From Betaproteobacteria bacterium (GTDB taxonomy: Bacteria > Pseudomonadota > Gammaproteobacteria > Burkholderiales > Burkholderiaceae_C): a stretch of DNA of 35,183 nucleotides. Every line of letters starts with the position of its first letter. The stretch's first letter is position 1. The DNA is taken from NCBI GenBank assembly GCA_024641925.1, contig JAHECB010000013.1:1-35183 (forward strand), read 5' to 3'. Positions 17,394 through 25,638 of this stretch are shown here, in pieces. The translations under genes were made by a program, and so were the position numbers. Below the pieces are notes generated by a model. The model searched no databases. It saw only the letters and a program-made list of their open reading frames with translations, and had not been told where the DNA came from.

Positions 17394-17914
17394 GAGGTCT
17401 CCCCGGTGCCTGGCGAGTCCGTCGGCGCCGGATCGATGCCGCGCAACAATTGCACGAAGTTCCAGGCGTAGCGCACAATGACGGCTGCGGCAAACAGCAG
17501 GTAGATGGAAAACAACCAGTCAAAACGCACGTTCAGGTAAGAGGTGCGCTCGACCTTCATGAACGATACATAGGCAAAGGTCGCGGGAAAGGAAATCACG
17601 AACAGCACCACGATGCTTGCCGTGCCGATGAGGCCGGCAACAATGCGGCTACGGCGCCCCAGCATGGCTGTCAGCAAATCAAAGCGGATTTCCTCGTCGT
17701 CCCGGAGCACAAACGCGGCGCCCCACAGGACCAGCCACAACCAAGCGACCACCGACAGTTCCGACGTCCAACCCACCGGCAGATTGAACACGTACCGGAA
17801 GACGATCTGGATGATGAACGCTACAAAGATGATCGCGATGAACGCCGCCGCAACGTGTTCGGCGAATCGCCGCATGGACGCGGTCAGCTGGCGCCCACTC
17901 GTCCTGAAAGCCAT
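17390..17914 (-). CDS. dctQ: TRAP transporter small permease (DctQ family)
   Basis: Four-TM protein with VFRYVFNLPVGWTSELSVVAWLWLVLWGAAFVLRDDEEIRFDLL; its stop overlaps the dctM start. Confidence 0.88.
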   Translation of the reverse strand: MAFRTSGRQLTASMRRFAEHVAAAFIAIIFVAFIIQIVFRYVFNLPVGWTSELSVVAWLWLVLWGAAFVLRDDEEIRFDLLTAMLGRRSRIVAGLIGTASIVVLFVISFPATFAYVSFMKVERTSYLNVRFDWLFSIYLLFAAAVIVRYAWNFVQLLRGIDPAPTDSPGTGETS

Positions 17915-17985
17915 GGCACCGGTCCCTTTTTCAGGATTTTGAATCAACTCCGCCAGTCACGGTCTGTGGCCAGCGGAGTGCAGGA

Positions 17986-18972
17986 TCATTTCAGTGCGTT
18001 GATCTTGTCCAGCATGCCTGCAGGCCAGCTCTTGGCCTCGTCCGACGCCAGATAGACCTTCTGCGCGTAGTCCCGGAAGGCATCAATGTTGGGCTTGTAG
18101 ACGTCCAGCCCCTGCTTTCTGAAATTGTCGGCCAATTCATTTTCGCGCTTCGTATGTTCCGCGGCACTCCAGGCCAGGGCCGAGTCGGCTGCGGCCTGAA
18201 CCTTGCCTTGCATCGCCGGCGACATCGATTGCCATGTTTTCAGGTTCATGGTCAGCAGGTCGAAGGCCACCAGGTGCGAGGTCAACACGATCTGCGACAT
18301 CACCTCGAAGAACTTCATGTTCTGGACGTTGGGCATCGGATTGTCCTGGCCGTCAATGGCGCCGGTCTGCAGGCCCGTGTACACCTCGGCGTAGGCCATT
18401 GGCGTGGGATTGGCGCCAAGAGAACGCCCGAGCAATTGCCAGGCATCCCCGCCGGGCATCCGCAGCTTGATCCCTGCCATGTCGGCTGGTGTGTTGATCT
18501 TCTTCTTGACCTTCAGGCCAACCTGGCGGGTGCCGAAGAAGGTGGGGCCCAGAATCTTCACCTTCACCTGATCTTCAACCATTTTCTTCATCTGAGCGCC
18601 CAAGTCGCTGGCGAAGAAAGTCTTGAGGTGGTCGGCGTCGCGGAACAGATAGGCCGAGGTCAGGATCGACCAGGCCGGAATCTGCTTGGAGAAATCCTGC
18701 GGGGCGATATTGCCCATATCCAGGTTGTTGCGTTGCAGCGCAACCAGTTCGGTACCCTGCTTGAACAGCGTTGAATTGAGGAAGGGCTCGACCTTGTAGT
18801 CAGGCTCGATCGCCTGGGCGAACATGCGCATCATTTCGGCACGGATGTCCTTGTCCGAAAAGACGGCGGCGAAGCGCAGGGATTTGCTCTGCGCCCAGGC
18901 GGGCAGCGTCGCAGTGGCAGCCAGCGAGGCGCTGGCTAAAAGGGCCGAGCGGCGATTGATGGTGAAAGTCAT
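17986..18972 (-). CDS. dctP: TRAP transporter substrate-binding protein (DctP family)
   Basis: MTFTINRRSALLASASLAATATLPAWAQ signal; GIKLRMPGGDAWQLLGRSLGANPTPMAYAEVYTGLQTGAIDGQDNP. Confidence 0.92.
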   Translation of the reverse strand: MTFTINRRSALLASASLAATATLPAWAQSKSLRFAAVFSDKDIRAEMMRMFAQAIEPDYKVEPFLNSTLFKQGTELVALQRNNLDMGNIAPQDFSKQIPAWSILTSAYLFRDADHLKTFFASDLGAQMKKMVEDQVKVKILGPTFFGTRQVGLKVKKKINTPADMAGIKLRMPGGDAWQLLGRSLGANPTPMAYAEVYTGLQTGAIDGQDNPMPNVQNMKFFEVMSQIVLTSHLVAFDLLTMNLKTWQSMSPAMQGKVQAAADSALAWSAAEHTKRENELADNFRKQGLDVYKPNIDAFRDYAQKVYLASDEAKSWPAGMLDKINALK

Positions 18973-19221
18973 GATTAGGTCTCCTGTGGCAAAGCGGGTG
19001 GTTGGTGAGTCGGTTGCGTCAAGGCCCATCGCCATGGCGGTGGGGTGCAGGCCAGTGGCAATTCTCGACGCATCCCCGTCGGCGCCGAGTACCGGGGAAA
19101 GCCCCCCGAAGCGCGACCTCTTGCGATGCATGACGCCAGGCGAACAGGCGCGGGCTTGCATGGCGGCGGCATGGGGGAAACCTTGGTTGTCGCCAGCAGC
19201 TGCAAGCTACGGCGGGCAGGC

Positions 19222-20982
19222 CTAGTTGACGGCTGCATGGTGTACCCGCCGATCAGGTGAATAGATGTCCATGATGTTCCAGTGCCCCGCTGTGGGCACG
19301 GGCTCGTTCATCATGGCCACGTCGATCACACACGGTCTGCCAGAGGCCACTGCCGCCTCCAGCACCGGCTTGAACTGGGCTGCGGATTCGATGCGAACGC
19401 CATCCAGCCCGTAGGCCCGTGCGATGGCGGCATAGTCGACATGGTAGGGCTCGCCGTCACGCCGGAAGACACAGCCGAAGGCCGTGCCGAAGTGGGCCAT
19501 CTCCAGGCCTGCGATGGTGCCGAAGGCGTTGTTGTTCATGATGATCCAGACCACCGGCACCTGCTGTTCGGCGGCCGTTGCCAACATCGCGGGGTTCTGC
19601 CCGAAGCCGCCGTCGCCGACCAGCGCCACAACGACCCGGTCGGGGCAGGCGATCTTCGCGCCGATAGCCGCGGGCGCTCCGAACCCCATCGTGGCAAAAC
19701 CACCGGGTGTGAGGATGCTGCCCGGTGTGAAGATCGGGAACTGCTGGCCCACACCGTTTTTGTTCCAGCCGACGTCGGTGGTAATGATGGCATCCCGGGG
19801 CAGCACCGCGCGCACCGTGGACAGGATGCGCTCGGGGCGCATCGGATAGGCATCGTTGCCCTGGTGTGGAACCTGTTCGGCCGCAAAATTTGCGCGGTAC
19901 GCCGCAATCTCGCGCTGCAGGGCCTCGCTGGAGCGGCCCTTGGGGAACAGGCGGCGCGCCACGCGGTTCAGCACACTCAGGGCCTGTTTGAGATCGGCAA
20001 CCGCACCGATCGCGACAGGGAAGTTCCGTCCGATTTCGCTGGGGTCGATGTCGATGTGAATCAACTTGGCCGGCGGAAAACTGAAGGTGTACTCCGGTTC
20101 CCATGAACTGCAGTCGGCCTCCGCGAACCGGGTGCCCAGGCCGATCACCCAATCGGCGGTGCGGCACTTTTCATTGATGAAGCGGGTGCCCCAGAAGCCA
20201 GTCATGCCCAGCGTCAGTGGATGGTCGTCTGGCAGCACACCCTTGCCCATCAGGCTGTGGGCCACCGGCAGACCCATGTGGTCCACAAATGCGCGGAACT
20301 CCTCTGCGGCATCGGCCAGGATCACCCCGCCGCCGGCCTGCACCACCGGCGAATGGGCATCGGCCAGTGCACGCACGATGCGTTCGGCGGTCTCGTCGTC
20401 GATCGACGGCGCGCTCAAGGCGCGGGTGTGCCGGCTCAGGCACTCGAACAACTGGGTGTCCACCTGCATCGAGAAGATGTCCATCGGCACCGACACCAGC
20501 ACCGGACCGGGCCGACCCGACGCGGCCAACTGGAAGGCCTTGTCGATGATTTGCGGGAACAGATCGGGCCGCTCGACGCGCCACACGCGCTTGACGAAGG
20601 GGCGGTAGATCTCGGACTGCGCGGCGTCCGCATGAAGGTTCACTTCCTGATGCGGATGCTTGCCGTAGTAGTGACTGGGCACGTCGCCCGCAATCACCAC
20701 CATCGGGATCGAATCCAGCGCCGCATTGGCCACGCCCGTGGCCGCGTTGGTCAATCCCGGGCCCAGGTGCGACAGCACCACGGCGGTCGTCTTCCTGGCG
20801 CGGGCGTAGCCGTCGGCGATGTGCGCCGCCACCTGTTCGTGGCGTGTGCTGATGAACTTGATCTTGCTGTTGGACAGCGCCGACAGCACGGCGATGTTGG
20901 TGTGCCCGCACAGCCCGAAGATGTGCTCAACACCCCGCTCTTCCAGGTAGGTGACCAGTTGCTCTGAAATCAGCTTCTTCAT
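19222..20982 (-). CDS. Thiamine-diphosphate-dependent enzyme (acetolactate synthase-like family)
   Basis: RHEQVAAHIADGYAR (catalytic Glu), VVALVGDGGFGQNPAMLATAAEQQVPVVWIIMNNN (GDG...NN ThDP motif). Start overlaps the upstream stop. Confidence 0.9.
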   Translation of the reverse strand: MKKLISEQLVTYLEERGVEHIFGLCGHTNIAVLSALSNSKIKFISTRHEQVAAHIADGYARARKTTAVVLSHLGPGLTNAATGVANAALDSIPMVVIAGDVPSHYYGKHPHQEVNLHADAAQSEIYRPFVKRVWRVERPDLFPQIIDKAFQLAASGRPGPVLVSVPMDIFSMQVDTQLFECLSRHTRALSAPSIDDETAERIVRALADAHSPVVQAGGGVILADAAEEFRAFVDHMGLPVAHSLMGKGVLPDDHPLTLGMTGFWGTRFINEKCRTADWVIGLGTRFAEADCSSWEPEYTFSFPPAKLIHIDIDPSEIGRNFPVAIGAVADLKQALSVLNRVARRLFPKGRSSEALQREIAAYRANFAAEQVPHQGNDAYPMRPERILSTVRAVLPRDAIITTDVGWNKNGVGQQFPIFTPGSILTPGGFATMGFGAPAAIGAKIACPDRVVVALVGDGGFGQNPAMLATAAEQQVPVVWIIMNNNAFGTIAGLEMAHFGTAFGCVFRRDGEPYHVDYAAIARAYGLDGVRIESAAQFKPVLEAAVASGRPCVIDVAMMNEPVPTAGHWNIMDIYSPDRRVHHAAVN

Positions 20983-21878
20983 GTCTCGCTCCGTGAATGC
21001 GTCTGCCCGGTCGCACCGTCGGCCGTTGGGGCTGCGGTGTCCGTGCTGACATCGAATGGGCGCCGTGCGGGCCCCGTGTAGCGGTAGCCGAAGCTGGGTG
21101 GCATCGGCCCCTTGATGCGGCCACCCTGCTCGATCTGTTCCCAGGCGTGTGCCAGGATGCCCACCGAACGCGACAGGATGAACAGGCCGCGCCCGAGTTG
21201 CGGGTCGAACCCGAGTTCGCAATAGATCATCGCGGTGGCGCCGTCGATGTTCATCGGGATCGGCACCCCTTTGCGCTTGCTGATCACCTGCTCGATCAAC
21301 GAGCTGACGGTGGCGTAACGCCCGCCAACATAGCCCGCTTGCCGGGCCTCGTTGACCAGCGCCGGCAGCCGCACCGCGCGGGGGTCGACGTCGTGCCACC
21401 GGTGGCCGAAGCCCGGGACGATCTTGCCCTGCTTGGCCGCAAACGCGTCCAGCGCCTGCTCGACATGGTCCCGCGTGACCGCGTTGTCCCCGCACTGCTG
21501 CACGATGCCGTACATCAGACTCATGCACTGCTGACCCGCGCCGCCGTGGATGCCATCCAGCGCGTTGATGGCCGAGGCCATCGCACCATTGACCGGCAGG
21601 CCGCAGGTGGTGGCCATGCGGGCAATCGCGATGGACGGCGCATGCGGCCCATGGTCGACCGCGGCAACCATGGCCGCCTCCATGAGCCGCACCTGGGCGT
21701 CCTGTGGCAGTTCGCCACGCAGCATCAGCCAGACCATCTGCGGATAACTCAGGCGCCCAATCAGGTCCTGGATCGGATAACCGCGGATATTGATTTTCCC
21801 GGGCTCAATGTCGACGATGGCCGTCGACCACCAGCGGCGTGCCTCGTCGGCCATGCGGCCCACATCGGTCGTGGTCAT
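20979..21878 (-). CDS. Citrate synthase-family protein, citryl-CoA lyase-like
   Basis: INIRGYPIQDLIGRLSYPQMVWLMLRGELP, GIHGGAGQQCMSLMY, VPGFGHRWHDVDPRA, NIDGATAMI. Confidence 0.8.
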   Translation of the reverse strand: MTTTDVGRMADEARRWWSTAIVDIEPGKINIRGYPIQDLIGRLSYPQMVWLMLRGELPQDAQVRLMEAAMVAAVDHGPHAPSIAIARMATTCGLPVNGAMASAINALDGIHGGAGQQCMSLMYGIVQQCGDNAVTRDHVEQALDAFAAKQGKIVPGFGHRWHDVDPRAVRLPALVNEARQAGYVGGRYATVSSLIEQVISKRKGVPIPMNIDGATAMIYCELGFDPQLGRGLFILSRSVGILAHAWEQIEQGGRIKGPMPPSFGYRYTGPARRPFDVSTDTAAPTADGATGQTHSRSET

Positions 21879-23077
21879 ACGGCACCTGCCTTGCGGAGTT
21901 CCTCGATCTCGCCGGCCGTGTAACCCAACTCGGCGAGGATGGCCTGTGTGTGCTGACCCAGGCGCGGCGGCGGCATGGCCGCGACGGGATCGCCGCCGCT
22001 GAGCTTGAAGCCAGCGCGTGCCACCGTCACGTCGCGCCCGACACCGGGTGCGTCGGCGAAGGTCTGCAACAGGCCCCGTGCAGCGATCTGGGGCGAGGCG
22101 AGTGCATCGGGCACGCTGGCCACCCGCCCGGCCGGTACGTCGATGGCGCTGAGCAACTGCTCCCACTCGATGGCGGGCCGTGCTGCGAGCGCGGCTTCGA
22201 TTTCTGCCGTCAGGGCTGCGCGATTTTTCTTACGGCCCTCGCGTTCAGCGAATCGGGGGTCGGAGATCAAGGCTTCGCGTCCGATCACCCCTGCGAGCGC
22301 CTCGAACTGCTCCTGCTTGTTGGCTGCGATGTTGATCAGGCCCTCGCCGGTCCGGAAGGTGCCTGACGGGGCCGCGGTGAAGTTGCTGTTGCCGTGCGGC
22401 TCGGGTTCGGTGCCGGCGATCAGGTAATTCGACACAACCCAGCCCATCGTGACCAGCGCCGAGTCGAGCATGGAGACGTCGATGAACCCGCCTTCGCCGG
22501 TGCGCTGGCGCCGCACCAGCGCCGCAGCGATGGCAAATGCCCCGGTGATGCCGCTGATGGTGTCGGCCACCGGGTACCCGGCGCGCAGCGGCGCACTCGT
22601 GGCGTCACCGGTGATGCTCATCATGCCGGACAAGCCCTGGATGATCTGGTCGTAGGCCGGCGCGGCGCTAAGCGGCCCCTGCTGCCCAAAACCGCTGATG
22701 GCGCAATAGACCAGCGACGGGTTGATGGCCCGCAGATCCTCGTGCGACAGCGAAAGGCGCGCCATCACACCGGGCCGGAAGTTCTCGATCAGCACGTCGG
22801 CGCGCGCCACCAGCCGCCGCAGCACCTCCTTGCCCTGCACTGTTTTCAGGTCGACCGTGACCGACCGCTTGCCGCCGTTCTGCGCCAGGAACGAGGCTCC
22901 CATGAGGCTGGCATTCAGGCCCGCGTCATTGCCAAGCTGGCGCGCCAGATCGCCACTTCGAGGCGTTTCGACCTTGATGACCTCGGCCCCCAGCAGCGCC
23001 AGCTGGTAAGCACACAGCGGCCCGGCCAGCACATTCGTCAGGTCCAGCACTCGGATGCCGTCCAGCGCTTTGCTCAT
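21875..23077 (-). CDS. CaiB/BaiF-family CoA transferase
   Basis: MSKALDGIRVLDLTNVLAGPLCAYQLALLGAEVIKVETPRSGDLAR, VLIENFRPGVMARL, SGFGQQGPLSAAPAYDQIIQGLSG. Confidence 0.94.
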   Translation of the reverse strand: MSKALDGIRVLDLTNVLAGPLCAYQLALLGAEVIKVETPRSGDLARQLGNDAGLNASLMGASFLAQNGGKRSVTVDLKTVQGKEVLRRLVARADVLIENFRPGVMARLSLSHEDLRAINPSLVYCAISGFGQQGPLSAAPAYDQIIQGLSGMMSITGDATSAPLRAGYPVADTISGITGAFAIAAALVRRQRTGEGGFIDVSMLDSALVTMGWVVSNYLIAGTEPEPHGNSNFTAAPSGTFRTGEGLINIAANKQEQFEALAGVIGREALISDPRFAEREGRKKNRAALTAEIEAALAARPAIEWEQLLSAIDVPAGRVASVPDALASPQIAARGLLQTFADAPGVGRDVTVARAGFKLSGGDPVAAMPPPRLGQHTQAILAELGYTAGEIEELRKAGAV

Positions 23078-23116
23078 CGCAGGTTCACCAGGGCAGGGCA
23101 CATCATCACGTCGCGC

Positions 23117-24604
23117 TCAACGGCGGATGAAGGGGTTGGGCACGTCCAGATCGGAGGACACCCACACGCACTTGGTGTTCAGGTATTCCTTGATCGTTTC
23201 GCTGCCCGATTCGCGGCCGATGCCGGAGGCCTTGTAGCCGCCGAAGGGCGAGGTGAAACTAGTAGCGCGGTAGTTGTTGACCCAGACCGTGCCCGCCTGC
23301 AGTCGCTCCGTCATCATCATCGCGCGCCGCAGATCGCGGGTCCACACGGCGGCAGCCAGTCCGAACTCGATGTCGTTGGCGATGCGGATGGCGTCTTCCT
23401 CGTCGTCGAAGCGGATCACCGACAGCACCGGCCCGAACACCTCTTCCTGCGCGATGCGCATGTCGTTGCGCACGTCCACGAAGATGGTCGGTTCGACAAA
23501 CTGGCCGGCACCCAGGTCGGGCCGCGACCGCCCGCCAAACACGCAGCGTGCACCGTCCGATTTGGCCAGTTCGATGTACGACATAATCTTGTCGAACTGG
23601 GGCCGCGTCGAGATCGGGCCGATCTGGGTGTCTGGCAGGGCCGGGTCGCCGAGCTTGGCCGAGGCGATGAAGTCGACCAGCATGCCGACAAAACGATCGT
23701 GGATCGACGACTGCAGCAGCAGTCGCGAACCCGCCTGGCAACTCTGCCCCGAAGCGGCAAAGATGCCCGACACCGTGCCCTTGACGGCCTGTTCGAGGTC
23801 TGCATCCTCGAAGACCACGTTCGGCGACTTGCCACCGAGCTCCAGCGTGACGGTCTTCAGGCCCCTGGCGGCCAGTTCGTAGATGCGACGGCCCGCCACC
23901 GTGCCACCGGTGAAGCCCACGTGGGCCACCGCCGGGTGCGTCACCAGCGCTTCGCCGACCTCCGGGCCCAGGCCGGTGACAACGTTGACCACGCCGGCGG
24001 GGATGCCGGCCTGCTCCATCAGCCGTGCAAATTCGATCATCGAGGCCGAGGTGAATTCGGACGGCTTGACCACCGCCGTGCACCCGGCAGCCAGCGCCGG
24101 CGCCAGTTTCCAGCTGGTCAAGGTCAGCGGCGAATTCCAGGGCGTGATGATCGCAATGACACCTTTGGGCTCGTAGCGGGTGTACGCAAAGACGCCAGGC
24201 TTGTCGGTGGGCAGCACCGAACTTTCGATCTTGTCGGCCAAGCCGGCGTAATAGCGGAAGTAGTCGCCCATGTAACGCACCTGCGCGCGCACCTCGGTGC
24301 CCAGCTTGCCGTTGTCGCGCTGCTCGATCTCGGCCAAGTGGTCGACATGGGCGACGATCAGGTCGCCTAGACGCCACAGGCGACGACCGCGCTCGGAGGC
24401 GGTCAGCCGCGGCCAGGGGCCGGTGGTGAATGCACGGTGCGCCGACTCGACGGCGCGACGCGCGTCTTCGGCGTCACCGCGTGCGATCGAGGCCCAGACG
24501 CGCCCCGAAAACGGGTCTTCCGTGGGCAGGTAGCGGCCACTGGCCGGCGCGGCATCCGCGCCTTCAATCCAGTGTTCGTACCGCGGTAATGTCTCGCTTC
24601 CCAT
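23117..24604 (-). CDS. NAD(P)-dependent aldehyde dehydrogenase
   Basis: IITPWNSPL, ELGGKSPNVVFEDADL, ASGQSCQAGSRLLLQ, EEVFGPVLSVIRF. Confidence 0.95.
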   Translation of the reverse strand: MGSETLPRYEHWIEGADAAPASGRYLPTEDPFSGRVWASIARGDAEDARRAVESAHRAFTTGPWPRLTASERGRRLWRLGDLIVAHVDHLAEIEQRDNGKLGTEVRAQVRYMGDYFRYYAGLADKIESSVLPTDKPGVFAYTRYEPKGVIAIITPWNSPLTLTSWKLAPALAAGCTAVVKPSEFTSASMIEFARLMEQAGIPAGVVNVVTGLGPEVGEALVTHPAVAHVGFTGGTVAGRRIYELAARGLKTVTLELGGKSPNVVFEDADLEQAVKGTVSGIFAASGQSCQAGSRLLLQSSIHDRFVGMLVDFIASAKLGDPALPDTQIGPISTRPQFDKIMSYIELAKSDGARCVFGGRSRPDLGAGQFVEPTIFVDVRNDMRIAQEEVFGPVLSVIRFDDEEDAIRIANDIEFGLAAAVWTRDLRRAMMMTERLQAGTVWVNNYRATSFTSPFGGYKASGIGRESGSETIKEYLNTKCVWVSSDLDVPNPFIRR

Positions 24605-24742
24605 CACGCCCCCTCTGGAGAAACACCTTGCAGTTCATTCGTTTCACTGAGCATAACGAGGTTCTAAAAAAAAGTAACCAGGGTTGCCTCTAGGTTGTAT
24701 GCCCTGACAGGCCGCTACGCTGTCGTGGCGCCAACGGTTCGT

Positions 24743-24760
24743 GGCAGTCTGTAAACTGCC
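24743..24760. promoter_or_regulatory. Inverted repeat GGCAGT-N6-ACTGCC, candidate IclR operator
   Basis: Perfect 6-bp arms in the divergent IclR/ALDH intergenic region, 22 bp before the ATG at 24783. Confidence 0.45.
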
Positions 24761-24782
24761 CACTCTGGCTAAGGGAGAAAGC

Positions 24783-25544
24783 ATGAGCGATGAAGGCGGC
24801 GTGGCCGCGGTAGAACGCGCCCTGTCCATCCTGGATGCGTTGTCCGACGAGCGGACGTCTCTGTCCGATCTGTCCAAGAGGACGGGCTTGTACAAGAGCA
24901 CGGTGTTGCGTTTGGCGGTATCGCTGGAACGCTTCGGCTACATCCAGCGCACCGAGGACGCCCAGTACCGACTGGGCTCCAAGGTTTTGTTGTTGGGAAC
25001 GCTGTACCAGCGCCACTTCAAGACAGGCGATATCGTGCCGCCGGAGCTTCGAAAGATGGTGCAGGAACTGCATGAAGGCGTTTCGTTTTACATCGCTGAT
25101 GGCGACCGGCGTGTCGTGCTGCACCGCATCGAGGCGCCGCGGGCCGTTCGGGACTCGGTGCATGAAGGCGACCGCTTCCCCTTGACCCATGGCGCCTCGG
25201 GCCACGTGCTGCGTGCCTTCAACGGCCAGCGCGGCGAAAAGTTCGACCTGATCCGCGAGACCATGTTTGCTGCCTCGTATGGCGAACGTGATCCTGAGAC
25301 TGCGGCCATGGCAGTGCCCGTGTTCAGCCACGGTGGAGTCCTGATCGGCGCACTGAACGTCTCGGGACCGCGATACCGGATCGAGGCACTGGGTGAAGCC
25401 AAAATATTGCCGGTCCTGTTCAAACACGCACAGACACTGACCAAGACCTTTGGTGGCGACCCGATGGCGCAGGCGTTCTCCGGCTGGCACCGGGTGCCTG
25501 CCGTTGGCGCGCGGCCCGCCGCCAAGCGCAGCGGCAAGGTCTAG
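24783..25544 (+). CDS. IclR-family transcriptional regulator
   Basis: AVERALSILDALSDERTSLSDLSKRTGLYKSTVLRLAVSLERFGYIQR HTH, IclR effector domain; RBS AAGGGAGAA. Confidence 0.93.
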   Translation: MSDEGGVAAVERALSILDALSDERTSLSDLSKRTGLYKSTVLRLAVSLERFGYIQRTEDAQYRLGSKVLLLGTLYQRHFKTGDIVPPELRKMVQELHEGVSFYIADGDRRVVLHRIEAPRAVRDSVHEGDRFPLTHGASGHVLRAFNGQRGEKFDLIRETMFAASYGERDPETAAMAVPVFSHGGVLIGALNVSGPRYRIEALGEAKILPVLFKHAQTLTKTFGGDPMAQAFSGWHRVPAVGARPAAKRSGKV

Positions 25545-25638
25545 TCGGCCGGGGCCGCGGGGCACCGCGCGTCGAGTCTTGACGCGCGGCTCCCTGCAAC
25601 CCGCCGCGCCCGGTGTCGGGCGCGGCGCTCCTGCCCGC

